Source of the DNA: Bacillus sp. FJAT-45350
GTDB taxonomy: Bacteria; Bacillota; Bacilli; Bacillales; NISU01
Direction: 5' to 3'
Length of the DNA stretch: 64,000 nucleotides
NCBI RefSeq assembly: GCF_002335805.1
Contig: NZ_NISU01000001.1
Span: forward strand, 2,550,079 to 2,614,078
The notes below the pieces were generated by a model. That model did not search any database. It was not told where the DNA came from and was given only the letters and a program-made list of their open reading frames with translations. Of the stretch, positions 17,617 to 25,981 are shown piece after piece. The translations under genes were made by a program, and so were the position numbers. How positions within the stretch are numbered: the first letter of the stretch is position 1; each line of letters starts with the position of its first letter.

Positions 17617-18801
17617 ATGTCTGTAGCTCAATTTTTAGCCATGCAAATTTGGTTTAACTTTTCAGCTGTTATGCCCGTTATTGAACAGGAATGGGGACTT
17701 ACCCCAACTCAATCTGGTATCATCATCGCCTTTTTTCATGTAGGCTATGTCATTGCCATACTTTTCTACAGCTTTTTAATAGATAAATATAATCCAAAGT
17801 ATTCCTTTGTCTTTGGAGCTTTAGTAGCAGGGATTGCTGGGATTATATTCGCCCTCTTTGCTCAAGGCTTTTGGTCTACTCTAATATTACGTATGATCTC
17901 AGGAATTGGGATCGCAGGAATTTATGTACCTGGTATGCGTATTCTTTCAGGTTTGTTTCCTCCTAAAGAACGTGGAAAAGCTCTTGGAGTATATGTTGGC
18001 TCTCTCGTAGTTGGTTCAGGATTTTCTCTTTTTGTTTCAGGTTTATTTATTGAATTTATCGGTTGGCAAGGTGTAATTCTCTTAACCTCTAGCTTCTGTA
18101 TTATTGCTGCTATTCTCATGTATACACTTTCTATTCCAACTGTTAAGAGCACAGGGCAAAACCTAGCTCTACAATGGCAAACGTTCAAGAAAGTCTTTAG
18201 AAAGCCAAACCTACTTGTAAATGGAGGTTATGCAGGGCATTGCTGGGAGCTTTATGCAATGTGGGCATGGATTGGTCCATTTTTAGTTTACTATTTTACA
18301 GTTCAAGGCTTTGCACAATCTGACGCTATACGTTTTGGAAACATGGCTGGGGCACTTGTAATTATGATAGGTGGTATTGCTACATATATTGGTGGAAGAT
18401 TATCAGACCATATCGGGAGAATTAAAGCTATCAATCTATTTCTAGTTATTAGCATTCTTTGCTCATTATTTATCGGTTGGTTAACTACTTTGCCACTGAT
18501 TGTTATGCTTACCCTTGCTAGTATTTATGGTTTCACTATTGTTGCAGATTCACCAATTTATAATGTATCAATTACAGAAGTTGCTGACCCGGAAGTTCTA
18601 GGTTTAGCATTAGGAGTACAGTCAGTATTAGGGTTCTCTGTCACGATATTCTCTCCCATTATTTTCGGTATCGTATTAGAATCATTCAGTTGGGGTATGG
18701 CATTTACAGTAATTGGTATCGGTACTATCCTTGCTCCTATTTGCATGCTTTTATTAAGTAAAATACAACATCAGACGAACTTGCTTAGAGGTAGTAAATA
18801 A
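17617..18801 (+). CDS. MFS transporter (12-TM family)
   Basis: 394 residues with 12 hydrophobic segments and MFS loop motifs (DKYNPKYSF after TM2, GGRLSDHIGR after TM8). The ATG at 17617 is 11 bases from an AAAAGGA site. The frame, however, continues upstream to an ATT codon at 17590 placed 7 bases after the stronger GGAAAGGGGG site, which would add LTKRILWT and complete the first membrane helix. I list the ATG but consider the ATT start realistic. Substrate unknown: conserved PERGKALG-like loops are shared by anion and drug transporters. It is divergent from the riboswitch-controlled flavoprotein and may handle a related compound (inference). Confidence 0.78.
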   Translation: MSVAQFLAMQIWFNFSAVMPVIEQEWGLTPTQSGIIIAFFHVGYVIAILFYSFLIDKYNPKYSFVFGALVAGIAGIIFALFAQGFWSTLILRMISGIGIAGIYVPGMRILSGLFPPKERGKALGVYVGSLVVGSGFSLFVSGLFIEFIGWQGVILLTSSFCIIAAILMYTLSIPTVKSTGQNLALQWQTFKKVFRKPNLLVNGGYAGHCWELYAMWAWIGPFLVYYFTVQGFAQSDAIRFGNMAGALVIMIGGIATYIGGRLSDHIGRIKAINLFLVISILCSLFIGWLTTLPLIVMLTLASIYGFTIVADSPIYNVSITEVADPEVLGLALGVQSVLGFSVTIFSPIIFGIVLESFSWGMAFTVIGIGTILAPICMLLLSKIQHQTNLLRGSK

Positions 18802-18811
18802 GATTATTTAA

Positions 18812-18853
18812 AAATCCAACCGACAGACTTTTCTAAATCTGTCGGTTGGATTT
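18812..18853. terminator. Bidirectional intrinsic terminator between MFS and helicase genes
   Basis: A perfect 16-base stem (AAATCCAACCGACAGA / TCTGTCGGTTGGATTT) with A- and T-rich flanks lies between two convergent genes and can serve both. Confidence 0.85.
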
Positions 18854-18855
18854 AA

Positions 18856-20775
18856 TTATTTCCAAACTAATTCGATTGGTAAAACTTCTTGAATATCGTT
18901 AAATTGTTTCTCTTTTTGCTCTTCTGTCATCCAAATGTGAACAACGCCTTCATCCTCACTACTTCTTATTAAACGCCCAATCCCCTGACGTAAACGAAGT
19001 AGCATATAAGGTGCATCAACATCCTTTAATGGATCTTCTGCATGCTTCCTTTTTGCTTGGAACACGGGGTCATGAGGTGGAAACGGAAGCGAAGAGATAA
19101 TGACCTGTGTTAAGGATTGACCTGGTACATCTAACCCTTCCCATAAATGATAAGCACATAACACTGTCTCTTCATTATTTTGGAATTGGTCTACAGTTGC
19201 ACTGATCTCTCGGTCACCTTCATAAACAATGTCAAAATTCCAACTCTGTTCTTTCGCCCATATTCTGAAACGGTTCATCTCTTCAAATGATGTGAATAAA
19301 ACTAACGATTTTCCTCCACGCTCAATTAAGTTTTGGCCAATTTGAGCCCACTTATCATCTTCCATCCCTTGAATATGACCATATAAACTCATTTGCTCTT
19401 CATAATCAAATGGAGAAGCTACAGTAAATGATAAATAATCGTTTATCCCCAAGTTTTTAGCTATGTAAGAAAAATCTCCTGCCCTAGATAACGTTGCAGA
19501 TGAAAAGATAAACGGAATTTTTTGTGAGAAGACCTCTTTCTCCAAGATATCTTCCACTAGTCTTGGCATGATAACAAACGAAGATTCTGTTTCAGTTTCT
19601 TCAAGCCAGAAAATACCTTCGCCATCCTTTAATAATATCGATAACCCATAGGAAAAGAACTCTAAATATTCTTCTATTATTTTCACATGATAATCTTCTA
19701 ATACGTGCAACTCAGCATCAAAAACGAGCTGTTCTAAAAGGTCTTGTACACTTTTATCCATTTTCTCAACGATGGCTATCATCGCTTCTGTCCGTGGCAC
19801 TTCTTTACGGTTAGAACCTTCAACCATAACAGCTGCACCGCTTAATATATCAAACCATTCATCATGTAAGGCTAGAATATCTTCTATTAAATATAAAGAC
19901 TCTTCCCTTACATCTTGACTCATATATGCGGTTAAAACTGTTGTTAATGTCTCAGAATGAAAACGATACGTTAATGCTTTTTGCGCGGAGAACTCCAATA
20001 AATGTCCTTCATCAAACACAACACAGCTTGCATCTGGTAATAATGTTAGCTGTCCCTCACGCTTCCTAGATTCCTTAGTCCACACATGCTCCATGTAAAA
20101 ATCATGAGAACAAATAATGAGATCTGCTGCTTCTCTATAATAATTACGGTGAAGGGTTTGTCCACAACGGTGGCGCCAATCACAGGTTGAGCATTGTTGT
20201 AGAGTATCCCAGGCAACAGTTTCCCACTTATCATTTGGAACCCATGGGTAATCTTTTCTATCACCGTAACGCTCTAATAATGATGAGCCACTATCAAAAG
20301 CGAAATCAGGTATCTCATCATGAACACGTAAGATGTCGTCATCATCAGTTTGATTTGAAAGTTTGTCTAATTTCTTCACACATACGTATTGCTCTCTTGC
20401 CTTCGCTAAACGTACATCAACCTTCAGCCCTAATGCTTTTTGTAACTTTTCAATATCGCCACCCTCTTTTACAAGCTGCTCAATCAATGTCTCATCGGCA
20501 CATGAAATAATTGCAGGCTTTCTCATATAGCGGGCATAACAAATTGCATAGAGAAGGTAAACAAAGGTTTTTCCTGTACCAACTCCAGCTTCAGCAAATA
20601 TAACGCTTTTATTTTTAAAGGCTTGTTCTACTTGAAAAGCCATAAAGATTTGTTCGTCTCGTAACTCATATCCTTTTTCAGGTAGGATATCATAAAAAAC
20701 ATCACCAATATAGTCACCTAATTGGTCAAAGAAGTTTTCTGTTTTCGAGATTTTAAATGGAAGTGATTTTATCAT
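18856..20775 (-). CDS. ypvA: DinG/XPD-family ATP-dependent helicase (YpvA-like)
   Basis: 639 residues. Walker A is FAEAGVGTGKTFVYL near residue 60, and motif II is VVFDEGHLLEF (a DEGH variant of DEAH). Cysteines in the QYVCVKKL segment and the QQCSTCDWRHRCGQ segment (residues 150-205) look like the four-Cys Fe-S cluster of XPD-type helicases. Motifs V/VI appear as GLDVPGQSL and RLRQGIGRLIR near the C-terminus. It should unwind DNA in the 5'-3' direction and act in repair. ATG at 20775 follows AAAAGGGGAT. The length agrees with Bacillus YpvA, distinct from the larger DinG with an exonuclease domain. Confidence 0.85.
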   Translation of the reverse strand: MIKSLPFKISKTENFFDQLGDYIGDVFYDILPEKGYELRDEQIFMAFQVEQAFKNKSVIFAEAGVGTGKTFVYLLYAICYARYMRKPAIISCADETLIEQLVKEGGDIEKLQKALGLKVDVRLAKAREQYVCVKKLDKLSNQTDDDDILRVHDEIPDFAFDSGSSLLERYGDRKDYPWVPNDKWETVAWDTLQQCSTCDWRHRCGQTLHRNYYREAADLIICSHDFYMEHVWTKESRKREGQLTLLPDASCVVFDEGHLLEFSAQKALTYRFHSETLTTVLTAYMSQDVREESLYLIEDILALHDEWFDILSGAAVMVEGSNRKEVPRTEAMIAIVEKMDKSVQDLLEQLVFDAELHVLEDYHVKIIEEYLEFFSYGLSILLKDGEGIFWLEETETESSFVIMPRLVEDILEKEVFSQKIPFIFSSATLSRAGDFSYIAKNLGINDYLSFTVASPFDYEEQMSLYGHIQGMEDDKWAQIGQNLIERGGKSLVLFTSFEEMNRFRIWAKEQSWNFDIVYEGDREISATVDQFQNNEETVLCAYHLWEGLDVPGQSLTQVIISSLPFPPHDPVFQAKRKHAEDPLKDVDAPYMLLRLRQGIGRLIRSSEDEGVVHIWMTEEQKEKQFNDIQEVLPIELVWK

Positions 20776-21060
20776 AACTATCCCCTTTTCTTAACCATAC
20801 ATATCAGTCTATTAACTAAAATAAAAATTTGCAAGACATATTAGTTGAATACTTCTATACAGGGGTATCGTTTGCCTCTATTTGCTAAATAGTTTATACT
20901 AAAAAATGTTTTTTAATTACCTTTACTTTTCCATTTCTTTACATGACTTACGCTTATATTACACAAAATAGGGTAAACAGACTAATAGTTCGTCTATCTA
21001 GTTTCTTTTTTAGAGCTACTATTTCTAGTTCATTCTAACTACGAAAGGTTTTGATTTTAT

Positions 21061-22896
21061 ATGAATGAAGGGAAGGAACATACAAAAAACAAACCAGGTA
21101 GTGTACTTTATATCTCTGCCATTTTTGTTGCATTATTCGTTTTGTGGGGATTCATAGCACCACACCAGCTTGAAAGAGTAGCTAGTGATATGCTTGCCTT
21201 CACAATAGACACGTTTGGCTGGTATTACATGATTGTTGCTGCAATATTCGTATTCTTTATTATTTTCTTAGCTGTCAGTCCTTTTGGACGTTTACGACTT
21301 GGGAAACAAGATGACCGACCTCAGTATAGCTATTATACATGGATTGGTATGTTGTTTTCTGCTGGAATTGGTGTCGGCTTTGTCTTCTGGGGCGTTGCAG
21401 AGCCAGTTCTTTATTATCTCGATCCACCAGCCGGCATTGAAGCAGGAAGTAATGCTGCCGCACTTATTGGATTACGATATTCCGTTTATCATTGGGCACT
21501 TCATCCGTGGGCTATTTTTTCACTTGTTGCCTTAGCCCTTGGTTATGTTCAATTTCGTAAAGATCAACCAGCGCTAATAAGCTCAGTTTTCTACCCACTG
21601 ATCGGTAACAGAGTAAACGGTGTATTCGGACGTGGAATTGATATTTTAGCTGTACTTGCAACTTCAACAGGTGTTGCTACAACCTTTGGTTTAAGTGCAA
21701 TGCAAATTACCGGTGGTCTATCCTATTTAACTAATATTCCTAATACAGTAACAACACAGCTTGTCATTATTGCAATAGTGTCAGTTCTATTTATGCTATC
21801 TGCAGCAACAGGAGTAGATAAAGGTATCCGCTATTTAAGTGTTATCAACTTAACAATTGCTGGGCTTTTGCTTATCTTTATGATGATTGTTGGACCAACT
21901 GTTTACATTTTTGAAAACATTGTAACGACCATTGGTGGCTATGTGGCAAACATTATCCCAATGAGCTTAACAATGACTCCATTTACTGATAATCCGTGGC
22001 TCGGTTCTTTTACTATTTTCTACTGGGCATGGCATATAGCATGGGCACCATTCATGGGGCTATTTATTGCTCGAATATCAAGAGGTAGAACGATTCGTGA
22101 ATTTGTTATCGGTGTACTATTAGTACCATCATTACTAGCAGTAATTTGGTTTTCGACTTTCGGTGGTTCAGCTCTGCATATCGAAGTTATCCAAAACGGG
22201 TCGATTGCAAATGCGATCGTAGACAATGTTGAACTAGCATTGTTTATGTTATTAGGTGAATTCCCACTCGGACAACTTATGAGTGGTTTAGCCGTGGTTC
22301 TCATTTTAATATTCTTTATTACTTCAGCTGACTCAGCAACCTATGTATTAGGGGCTATGACATCAAAAGGAAGTCTTTCACCAAGATTAGGTATTAAATT
22401 ACTATGGGGTATTCTTATCGCTGGAACAGCTAGTGTGTTACTTCTAAGTGGTGGCTTAACTGGATTACAGACCGCATCTATAGTAGCAGCGTTACCATTC
22501 TCAATGATAATGATTGTAATGATTGCCTCTATGCTCAAAATGTTTACTGCAGATCTAAAAGAAGAAAAGCGTGAACGGAAGAAACAAGAAATAACACGTA
22601 TTAAAAAAGAACTTATTAAAGCAATGGAACAAAACTTTGAAGGTAAGCTGGAAGAAAAATTCGACGATGCCTTTGACGAAAGACTTGTTGATAAACTTGA
22701 TGATGCATTTAATGAGAAATTAGATGACAAATTTGAAGACGCATTCGAAGAAAAACTAGAAAATAAATTTGAAGATGCCTTCGAGGAAAAATTCGAGGAC
22801 AAGATTGGAACTGTAATTGAAGATAAATTTGAAGAAGTGTTAGAAGACAAACTAGAGGACTATACGAAAGAACAAATTAATAAAGATAAAAAGTAA
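21061..22896 (+). CDS. BCCT-family betaine/choline/carnitine transporter with a repetitive acidic C-terminal tail
   Basis: 611 residues. Twelve membrane segments occupy roughly residues 15-500, and the BCCT signature is present in TM8 (FYWAWHIAWAPFMGLFIARISRG, near residue 325). Trp and Gly residues of the central substrate box (SAGIGVGFVFWGVAEP near 100) are present, so it probably imports glycine betaine or a similar osmolyte with sodium or protons. Residues about 530-601 form six 12-residue charged repeats predicted to be helical or coiled-coil, which is unusual in length for this family. C-terminal tails of BetP-like carriers sense osmotic stress, so the tail may be regulatory. The start follows a modest AAAGG site 12 bases upstream. 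Confidence 0.88.
   Translation: MNEGKEHTKNKPGSVLYISAIFVALFVLWGFIAPHQLERVASDMLAFTIDTFGWYYMIVAAIFVFFIIFLAVSPFGRLRLGKQDDRPQYSYYTWIGMLFSAGIGVGFVFWGVAEPVLYYLDPPAGIEAGSNAAALIGLRYSVYHWALHPWAIFSLVALALGYVQFRKDQPALISSVFYPLIGNRVNGVFGRGIDILAVLATSTGVATTFGLSAMQITGGLSYLTNIPNTVTTQLVIIAIVSVLFMLSAATGVDKGIRYLSVINLTIAGLLLIFMMIVGPTVYIFENIVTTIGGYVANIIPMSLTMTPFTDNPWLGSFTIFYWAWHIAWAPFMGLFIARISRGRTIREFVIGVLLVPSLLAVIWFSTFGGSALHIEVIQNGSIANAIVDNVELALFMLLGEFPLGQLMSGLAVVLILIFFITSADSATYVLGAMTSKGSLSPRLGIKLLWGILIAGTASVLLLSGGLTGLQTASIVAALPFSMIMIVMIASMLKMFTADLKEEKRERKKQEITRIKKELIKAMEQNFEGKLEEKFDDAFDERLVDKLDDAFNEKLDDKFEDAFEEKLENKFEDAFEEKFEDKIGTVIEDKFEEVLEDKLEDYTKEQINKDKK
22648..22863 (+). repeat. Six in-frame 36-bp repeats encoding an acidic coiled-coil-like tail
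   Basis: The BCCT tail is built of 12-residue units such as LDDKFEDAFEEK and LENKFEDAFEEK; flanking units are more diverged (LEEKFDDAFDER, FEDKIGTVIEDK). DNA copies are not identical, so this is an old protein repeat and not a recent slippage product. Confidence 0.8.
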
Positions 22897-22899
22897 AAA

Positions 22900-22939
22900 A
22901 AGTCTGTGTCAGAAAATTACTTTTGACACAGACTTTCCT
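22900..22939 (+). terminator. Intrinsic terminator of the BCCT gene
   Basis: AAGTCTGTGTCA pairs with TGACACAGACTT around a 12-base loop, followed by TCCTCTTTT. Confidence 0.8.
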
Positions 22940-22976
22940 CTTTTACTGATTTACACGCTAGCTAAACTAAACCTTA

Positions 22977-23258
22977 TTACTTATGATGTTTAGGGTGTTT
23001 ACCAACTAAGTAAATAGCACTAATGATTCGCTTATTTATCCACTTTAAGTTTTCATGTGTATTCAAACTATTGAATACATTTTGTCTTCCCTCTTCAGAT
23101 GTAACATAATGTACTGGTAGTGTATTAAGGCTTAAAGCAATAATATCATTTCTACATTTTAAACATTTACAGAACGTTTGAAAGTCAGCACCTAACATTT
23201 GGATATTAACTAACGTTTCTACTAGTTCTTCCATAACATTTTCATAATTGCGATTCAT
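22977..23258 (-). CDS. comFB: ComFB-like protein
   Basis: 93 residues. The segment FCKCLKCRNDIIALSLNTLPVHYVTSEEG (residues about 29-57) closely follows the ComFB pattern of a Cys-x2-Cys knuckle, NDI/VxALSLN and YVT. ATG at 23258 follows a GGGGAT site. ComFB lies in the late competence operon in B. subtilis, but here it is alone with no comFA or comFC nearby. ComFB-domain proteins of other bacteria have been linked to cyclic dinucleotide binding, which is of interest beside the c-di-GMP genes further right, but that role is not shown here. Confidence 0.75.
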   Translation of the reverse strand: MNRNYENVMEELVETLVNIQMLGADFQTFCKCLKCRNDIIALSLNTLPVHYVTSEEGRQNVFNSLNTHENLKWINKRIISAIYLVGKHPKHHK

Positions 23259-23334
23259 TTTTTTATCCCCATAATTATTTTATTTCGATGTATAGATAGT
23301 CTATTCATTCCCGTTACTATTACTTCCAATACAA

Positions 23335-24711
23335 TTAATAAAAAGAATGTAAAAGAAGAATAAACACCACTCCAAATACTAGCATTGAACATACATATAT
23401 TCCGTTCCACATAAGCCCAATCGTAATCCCATCCCTCTTAACAATCCCACTTACTAACATATTTGTTGCATTCAATGGACTTATAATTGATGACATCGAC
23501 CATGCTAACGTAAAAAGTAAGGCTAGAGCTAGTGGACTTGTACCTATAACCGAAGCATCAATTTGCATTGCTAAAATAGGTACAACAACAATTTGATGAA
23601 TACCAATAAAAGCAAAAAGAGAAATAATACCAATCACAAATAAAACAAACACTAAGAAAGAAAAAGATGCAATACTAGTTATAAACGCTTCCACAGAATT
23701 GGCAAAGACAGAATTAGCTAAGGCGTTTCCAAATAGACCAGCACAAAGAAATAACACAATCTCATTATTCATACTTCCTGAAAGACGTTCCTTATATTGT
23801 TGGAATTCCACCCTAAGAGATCCCCATTGTGTTGTAAATAATCCCCATACTATTGGAAATAAGATTGCAATTAAACTAACTAACAACAGCATTGGCAAAG
23901 GAGTAATATACTCTAAAAATAGTAAAAATAAAATTAAAAAAGCCAGCATGGATGCTAGTTTAAGTAGTTTAGTCTTATATATTACTTCTCCGTCTTTCTC
24001 TACTTTAGGTCCTTCCTTTGCACTAAAGGATTCTTTGTCCTTTTTCTCCCAAGACCGAAATAATAGATAGCCAACAATTAATTGGATAATCGCTAACGTC
24101 AGGCCAATAAACATATAATCGAGTATCCGAACATCTACATAGAACAAAACTAAGGCGACAGACGCAAAGTATGGTGACCAAAGCATCGTTGTAGAAAAGC
24201 CTACTAAATAGGCTTTAGCAAGGATAGCAGGTTTGATTTTTAAACTTTCTACCATATCATGCGTAATTCTTATACTCCCAAGGTTTAGAATCGGGCCAAC
24301 AAGGGAAATGAACCCTGATAACCCCATATAGGTTTTTTTTGAATCCTTTTTCCATTGATCCATGTAATAACTTGCCGCTTGGAAATAGCCACTCATTTTC
24401 ATTGGTATTGCAATTAATGGAACTAAAAGGAGCAACGTTAAAATAGGCAAGTTAATCAGCAAACCTTCTAAGTTACTAAAAAGTCCATTTCCACTTCGAT
24501 AGTTAATCAATATACCTAATGAGACTAGTGTAAGCCCTATTACTCTAGGAACTATCTTTACTGAAAACATACTAGAAACTAAGACGAAAAAAGTGAACAC
24601 CGCAAGACCATAATAAAAAGCATTTATTGGAATGAAATAATCAAATATATAAAGCAAACACATTCCCAAAATAAAATAGCTTTTTAAACTAGTAAATAGT
24701 AACTTATTCAT
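23335..24711 (-). CDS. Putative multi-spanning permease of unknown substrate
   Basis: About 459 residues with 11-12 hydrophobic segments and a charged central loop (WEKKDKESFSAKEGPKVEKDGE, near residue 220). The conserved-looking SLVGPILNLGSIRITHDMVESLK segment and the paired LSPLALALLF/SSIISPLNATNMLVSG region near the end resemble re-entrant loops of ion-coupled anion transporters (IT superfamily). I could not place it in a named family. I choose ATG 24709-24711, 7 bases after CAGGAG, although two upstream in-frame starts exist. It is monocistronic. Confidence 0.6.
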   Translation of the reverse strand: MNKLLFTSLKSYFILGMCLLYIFDYFIPINAFYYGLAVFTFFVLVSSMFSVKIVPRVIGLTLVSLGILINYRSGNGLFSNLEGLLINLPILTLLLLVPLIAIPMKMSGYFQAASYYMDQWKKDSKKTYMGLSGFISLVGPILNLGSIRITHDMVESLKIKPAILAKAYLVGFSTTMLWSPYFASVALVLFYVDVRILDYMFIGLTLAIIQLIVGYLLFRSWEKKDKESFSAKEGPKVEKDGEVIYKTKLLKLASMLAFLILFLLFLEYITPLPMLLLVSLIAILFPIVWGLFTTQWGSLRVEFQQYKERLSGSMNNEIVLFLCAGLFGNALANSVFANSVEAFITSIASFSFLVFVLFVIGIISLFAFIGIHQIVVVPILAMQIDASVIGTSPLALALLFTLAWSMSSIISPLNATNMLVSGIVKRDGITIGLMWNGIYVCSMLVFGVVFILLLHSFY

Positions 24712-25097
24712 TTTCATACTCCTGAACACACATATATCTTCCTATTATTATGTTCCTTACATTGATTCATGTATACAATACGATTTCTATTCATTAATAG
24801 AAACCACTCCTTTTTTCTAAGACTGTAGTAAATTATGACATACTATACCCTATTTGAAAATATTTCACATGCTGTTCAACATGTCTGTTACTTTAAAAGA
24901 AAATTTAATCTGCTATATCCTAATTATTTTGTCGTATTTTTTATTGCTAAGTACTAAATTTCTACAAATTATGTTAAATTATCGGTAGACTCTGTTGTTA
25001 AATACTAGATTTTTTTTATGTAAATACGTATAATTTATAAATATTTTGGACATCATGTTAGTAAAATTGACGAATATAAATTAAGGAGATGATAGTT
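24712..25097. other. AT-rich intergenic region, no gene recognised
   Basis: About 385 bases between the divergent permease gene and the 45-codon gene. It is very AT-rich with several TATAAT-like stretches (for example near 25028) but no convincing -35/-10 pair, repeat, RNA structure or ORF. Confidence 0.5.
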
Positions 25098-25235
25098 TTG
25101 CTTGAGAATTCTATCTATGAAATTGGTATCTTACTAGAGAATTATCACGAAGAGGAAAAGGTTAATTCTATTGGTCACAACGTATTTGAAATCAGCATGA
25201 TGATTAATGATTATAAAGAATCTAATCAACAATAG
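25098..25235 (+). CDS. Small 45-residue acidic protein of unknown function
   Basis: TTG at 25098 follows AAGGAG by 9 bases, and a second in-frame ATG at 25089 lies too close to that site. The product is MLENSIYEIGILLENYHEEE..., acidic, with two amphipathic helices likely. A strong terminator starts 7 bases after the stop, so this is a complete stand-alone transcription unit with its own translation signals. The C-terminal helix ending MMINDYKE vaguely recalls Spo0E-like phosphatases (LINEY), but the S-x-x-x-D signature is missing and I do not assign it. It lies upstream of phaRBC in the same orientation but behind its own terminator. Confidence 0.6.
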   Translation: MLENSIYEIGILLENYHEEEKVNSIGHNVFEISMMINDYKESNQQ

Positions 25236-25241
25236 TAGGTG

Positions 25242-25270
25242 GAGGATGTCTCTTGTAGACATCCTCTTTT
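25242..25270 (+). terminator. Intrinsic terminator of the 45-codon gene
   Basis: GAGGATGTCT pairs perfectly with AGACATCCTC around a 5-base loop, followed by TTTTATT. Confidence 0.85.
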
Positions 25271-25441
25271 ATTATATTACGTTAGCTTTCTCTCCTTTTT
25301 TATTAAATTCCTCTATACTTCCACACACATAAATATTACTGACTTTAATCTTTTTTTAAAGTTTTTTCTCCTAATTTCGTTATTTTAATCACTTTTTATT
25401 ACTTAAGTAGAAAAATGTAATAATTTTTGGAATTATTTAAA

Positions 25442-25470
25442 TTGTATATTACTGGAATCCTTTTTATACT
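25442..25470 (+). promoter_or_regulatory. Probable SigA promoter of phaRBC
   Basis: TTGTAT and TATACT are separated by 17 bases, about 38 bases ahead of the phaR start. No operator is evident. Confidence 0.5.
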
Positions 25471-25507
25471 TTAAATTGACAAAAGAAATGAAAGAGGGAG
25501 ATTGTAC

Positions 25508-25963
25508 ATGTCTAACCAAAAAACCTACGACCCGTTTTCAACCTGGAAGGAACTATACAGTAATACTGAGAATTACTGGGGACAAGCAATGGAAGACAAG
25601 ATGAAGACAGAGGAATTTTCAGAATGGCTTGGTAAAGTCGTGGATTCCAATCTGTTATATAAACAGATGACTGATAAAGCAACAAAGCAGTATCTAGATC
25701 AAATGAACCTTCCTTCTCGTGAGGATTTAGCAAATCTATCATCTCTAATTGTCAATCTAGATACAAAAGTAGATGACCTTGAGGAACAAATAGAAGAAAG
25801 TCTCGAGAATCAAACATCGCCTGCAGTGGTCAAAAGAGAGATGACAACGCTAAAAAAGGAAGTTAAGGACATTAGTAATAAATTAGATGAAGTACTTGAA
25901 TTCCTTAAAGAAAGCGCTCAATCAAAAAATAAGTCTGGTAACCCAACAACGGATAAAAAATAA
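25508..25963 (+). CDS. phaR: PhaR subunit of class IV polyhydroxyalkanoate synthase
   Basis: 151 residues. The N-terminus YDPFSTWKELYSNTENYWG is the PhaR/PhaE-type synthase-partner motif, followed by a helical region and a C-terminal coiled coil (LIVNLDTKVDDLEEQIEESLEN, then LKKEVKDISNKLDEVLEFL). ATG at 25508 follows GAGGGAG by 7 bases; an in-frame TTG two codons upstream is less likely. PhaR and PhaC together form the active class IV synthase. It is the first gene of phaR-phaB-phaC, with 18 bases to phaB, the arrangement known from Bacillus megaterium. Confidence 0.88.
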   Translation: MSNQKTYDPFSTWKELYSNTENYWGQAMEDKMKTEEFSEWLGKVVDSNLLYKQMTDKATKQYLDQMNLPSREDLANLSSLIVNLDTKVDDLEEQIEESLENQTSPAVVKREMTTLKKEVKDISNKLDEVLEFLKESAQSKNKSGNPTTDKK

Positions 25964-25981
25964 GATTAAGGGGATAGAAAT

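Noticed and set aside
22341-22850. 169-codon ORF antisense to the BCCT tail
   Set aside because: Serine/asparagine-rich reverse complement of the repetitive acidic tail; no ribosome site, and the sense gene is clearly real.
25098-25235. Spo0E-like phosphatase identity for the 45-codon gene
   Set aside because: Size and the final helix are suggestive, but the S-x-x-x-D signature is missing, so no name is given.
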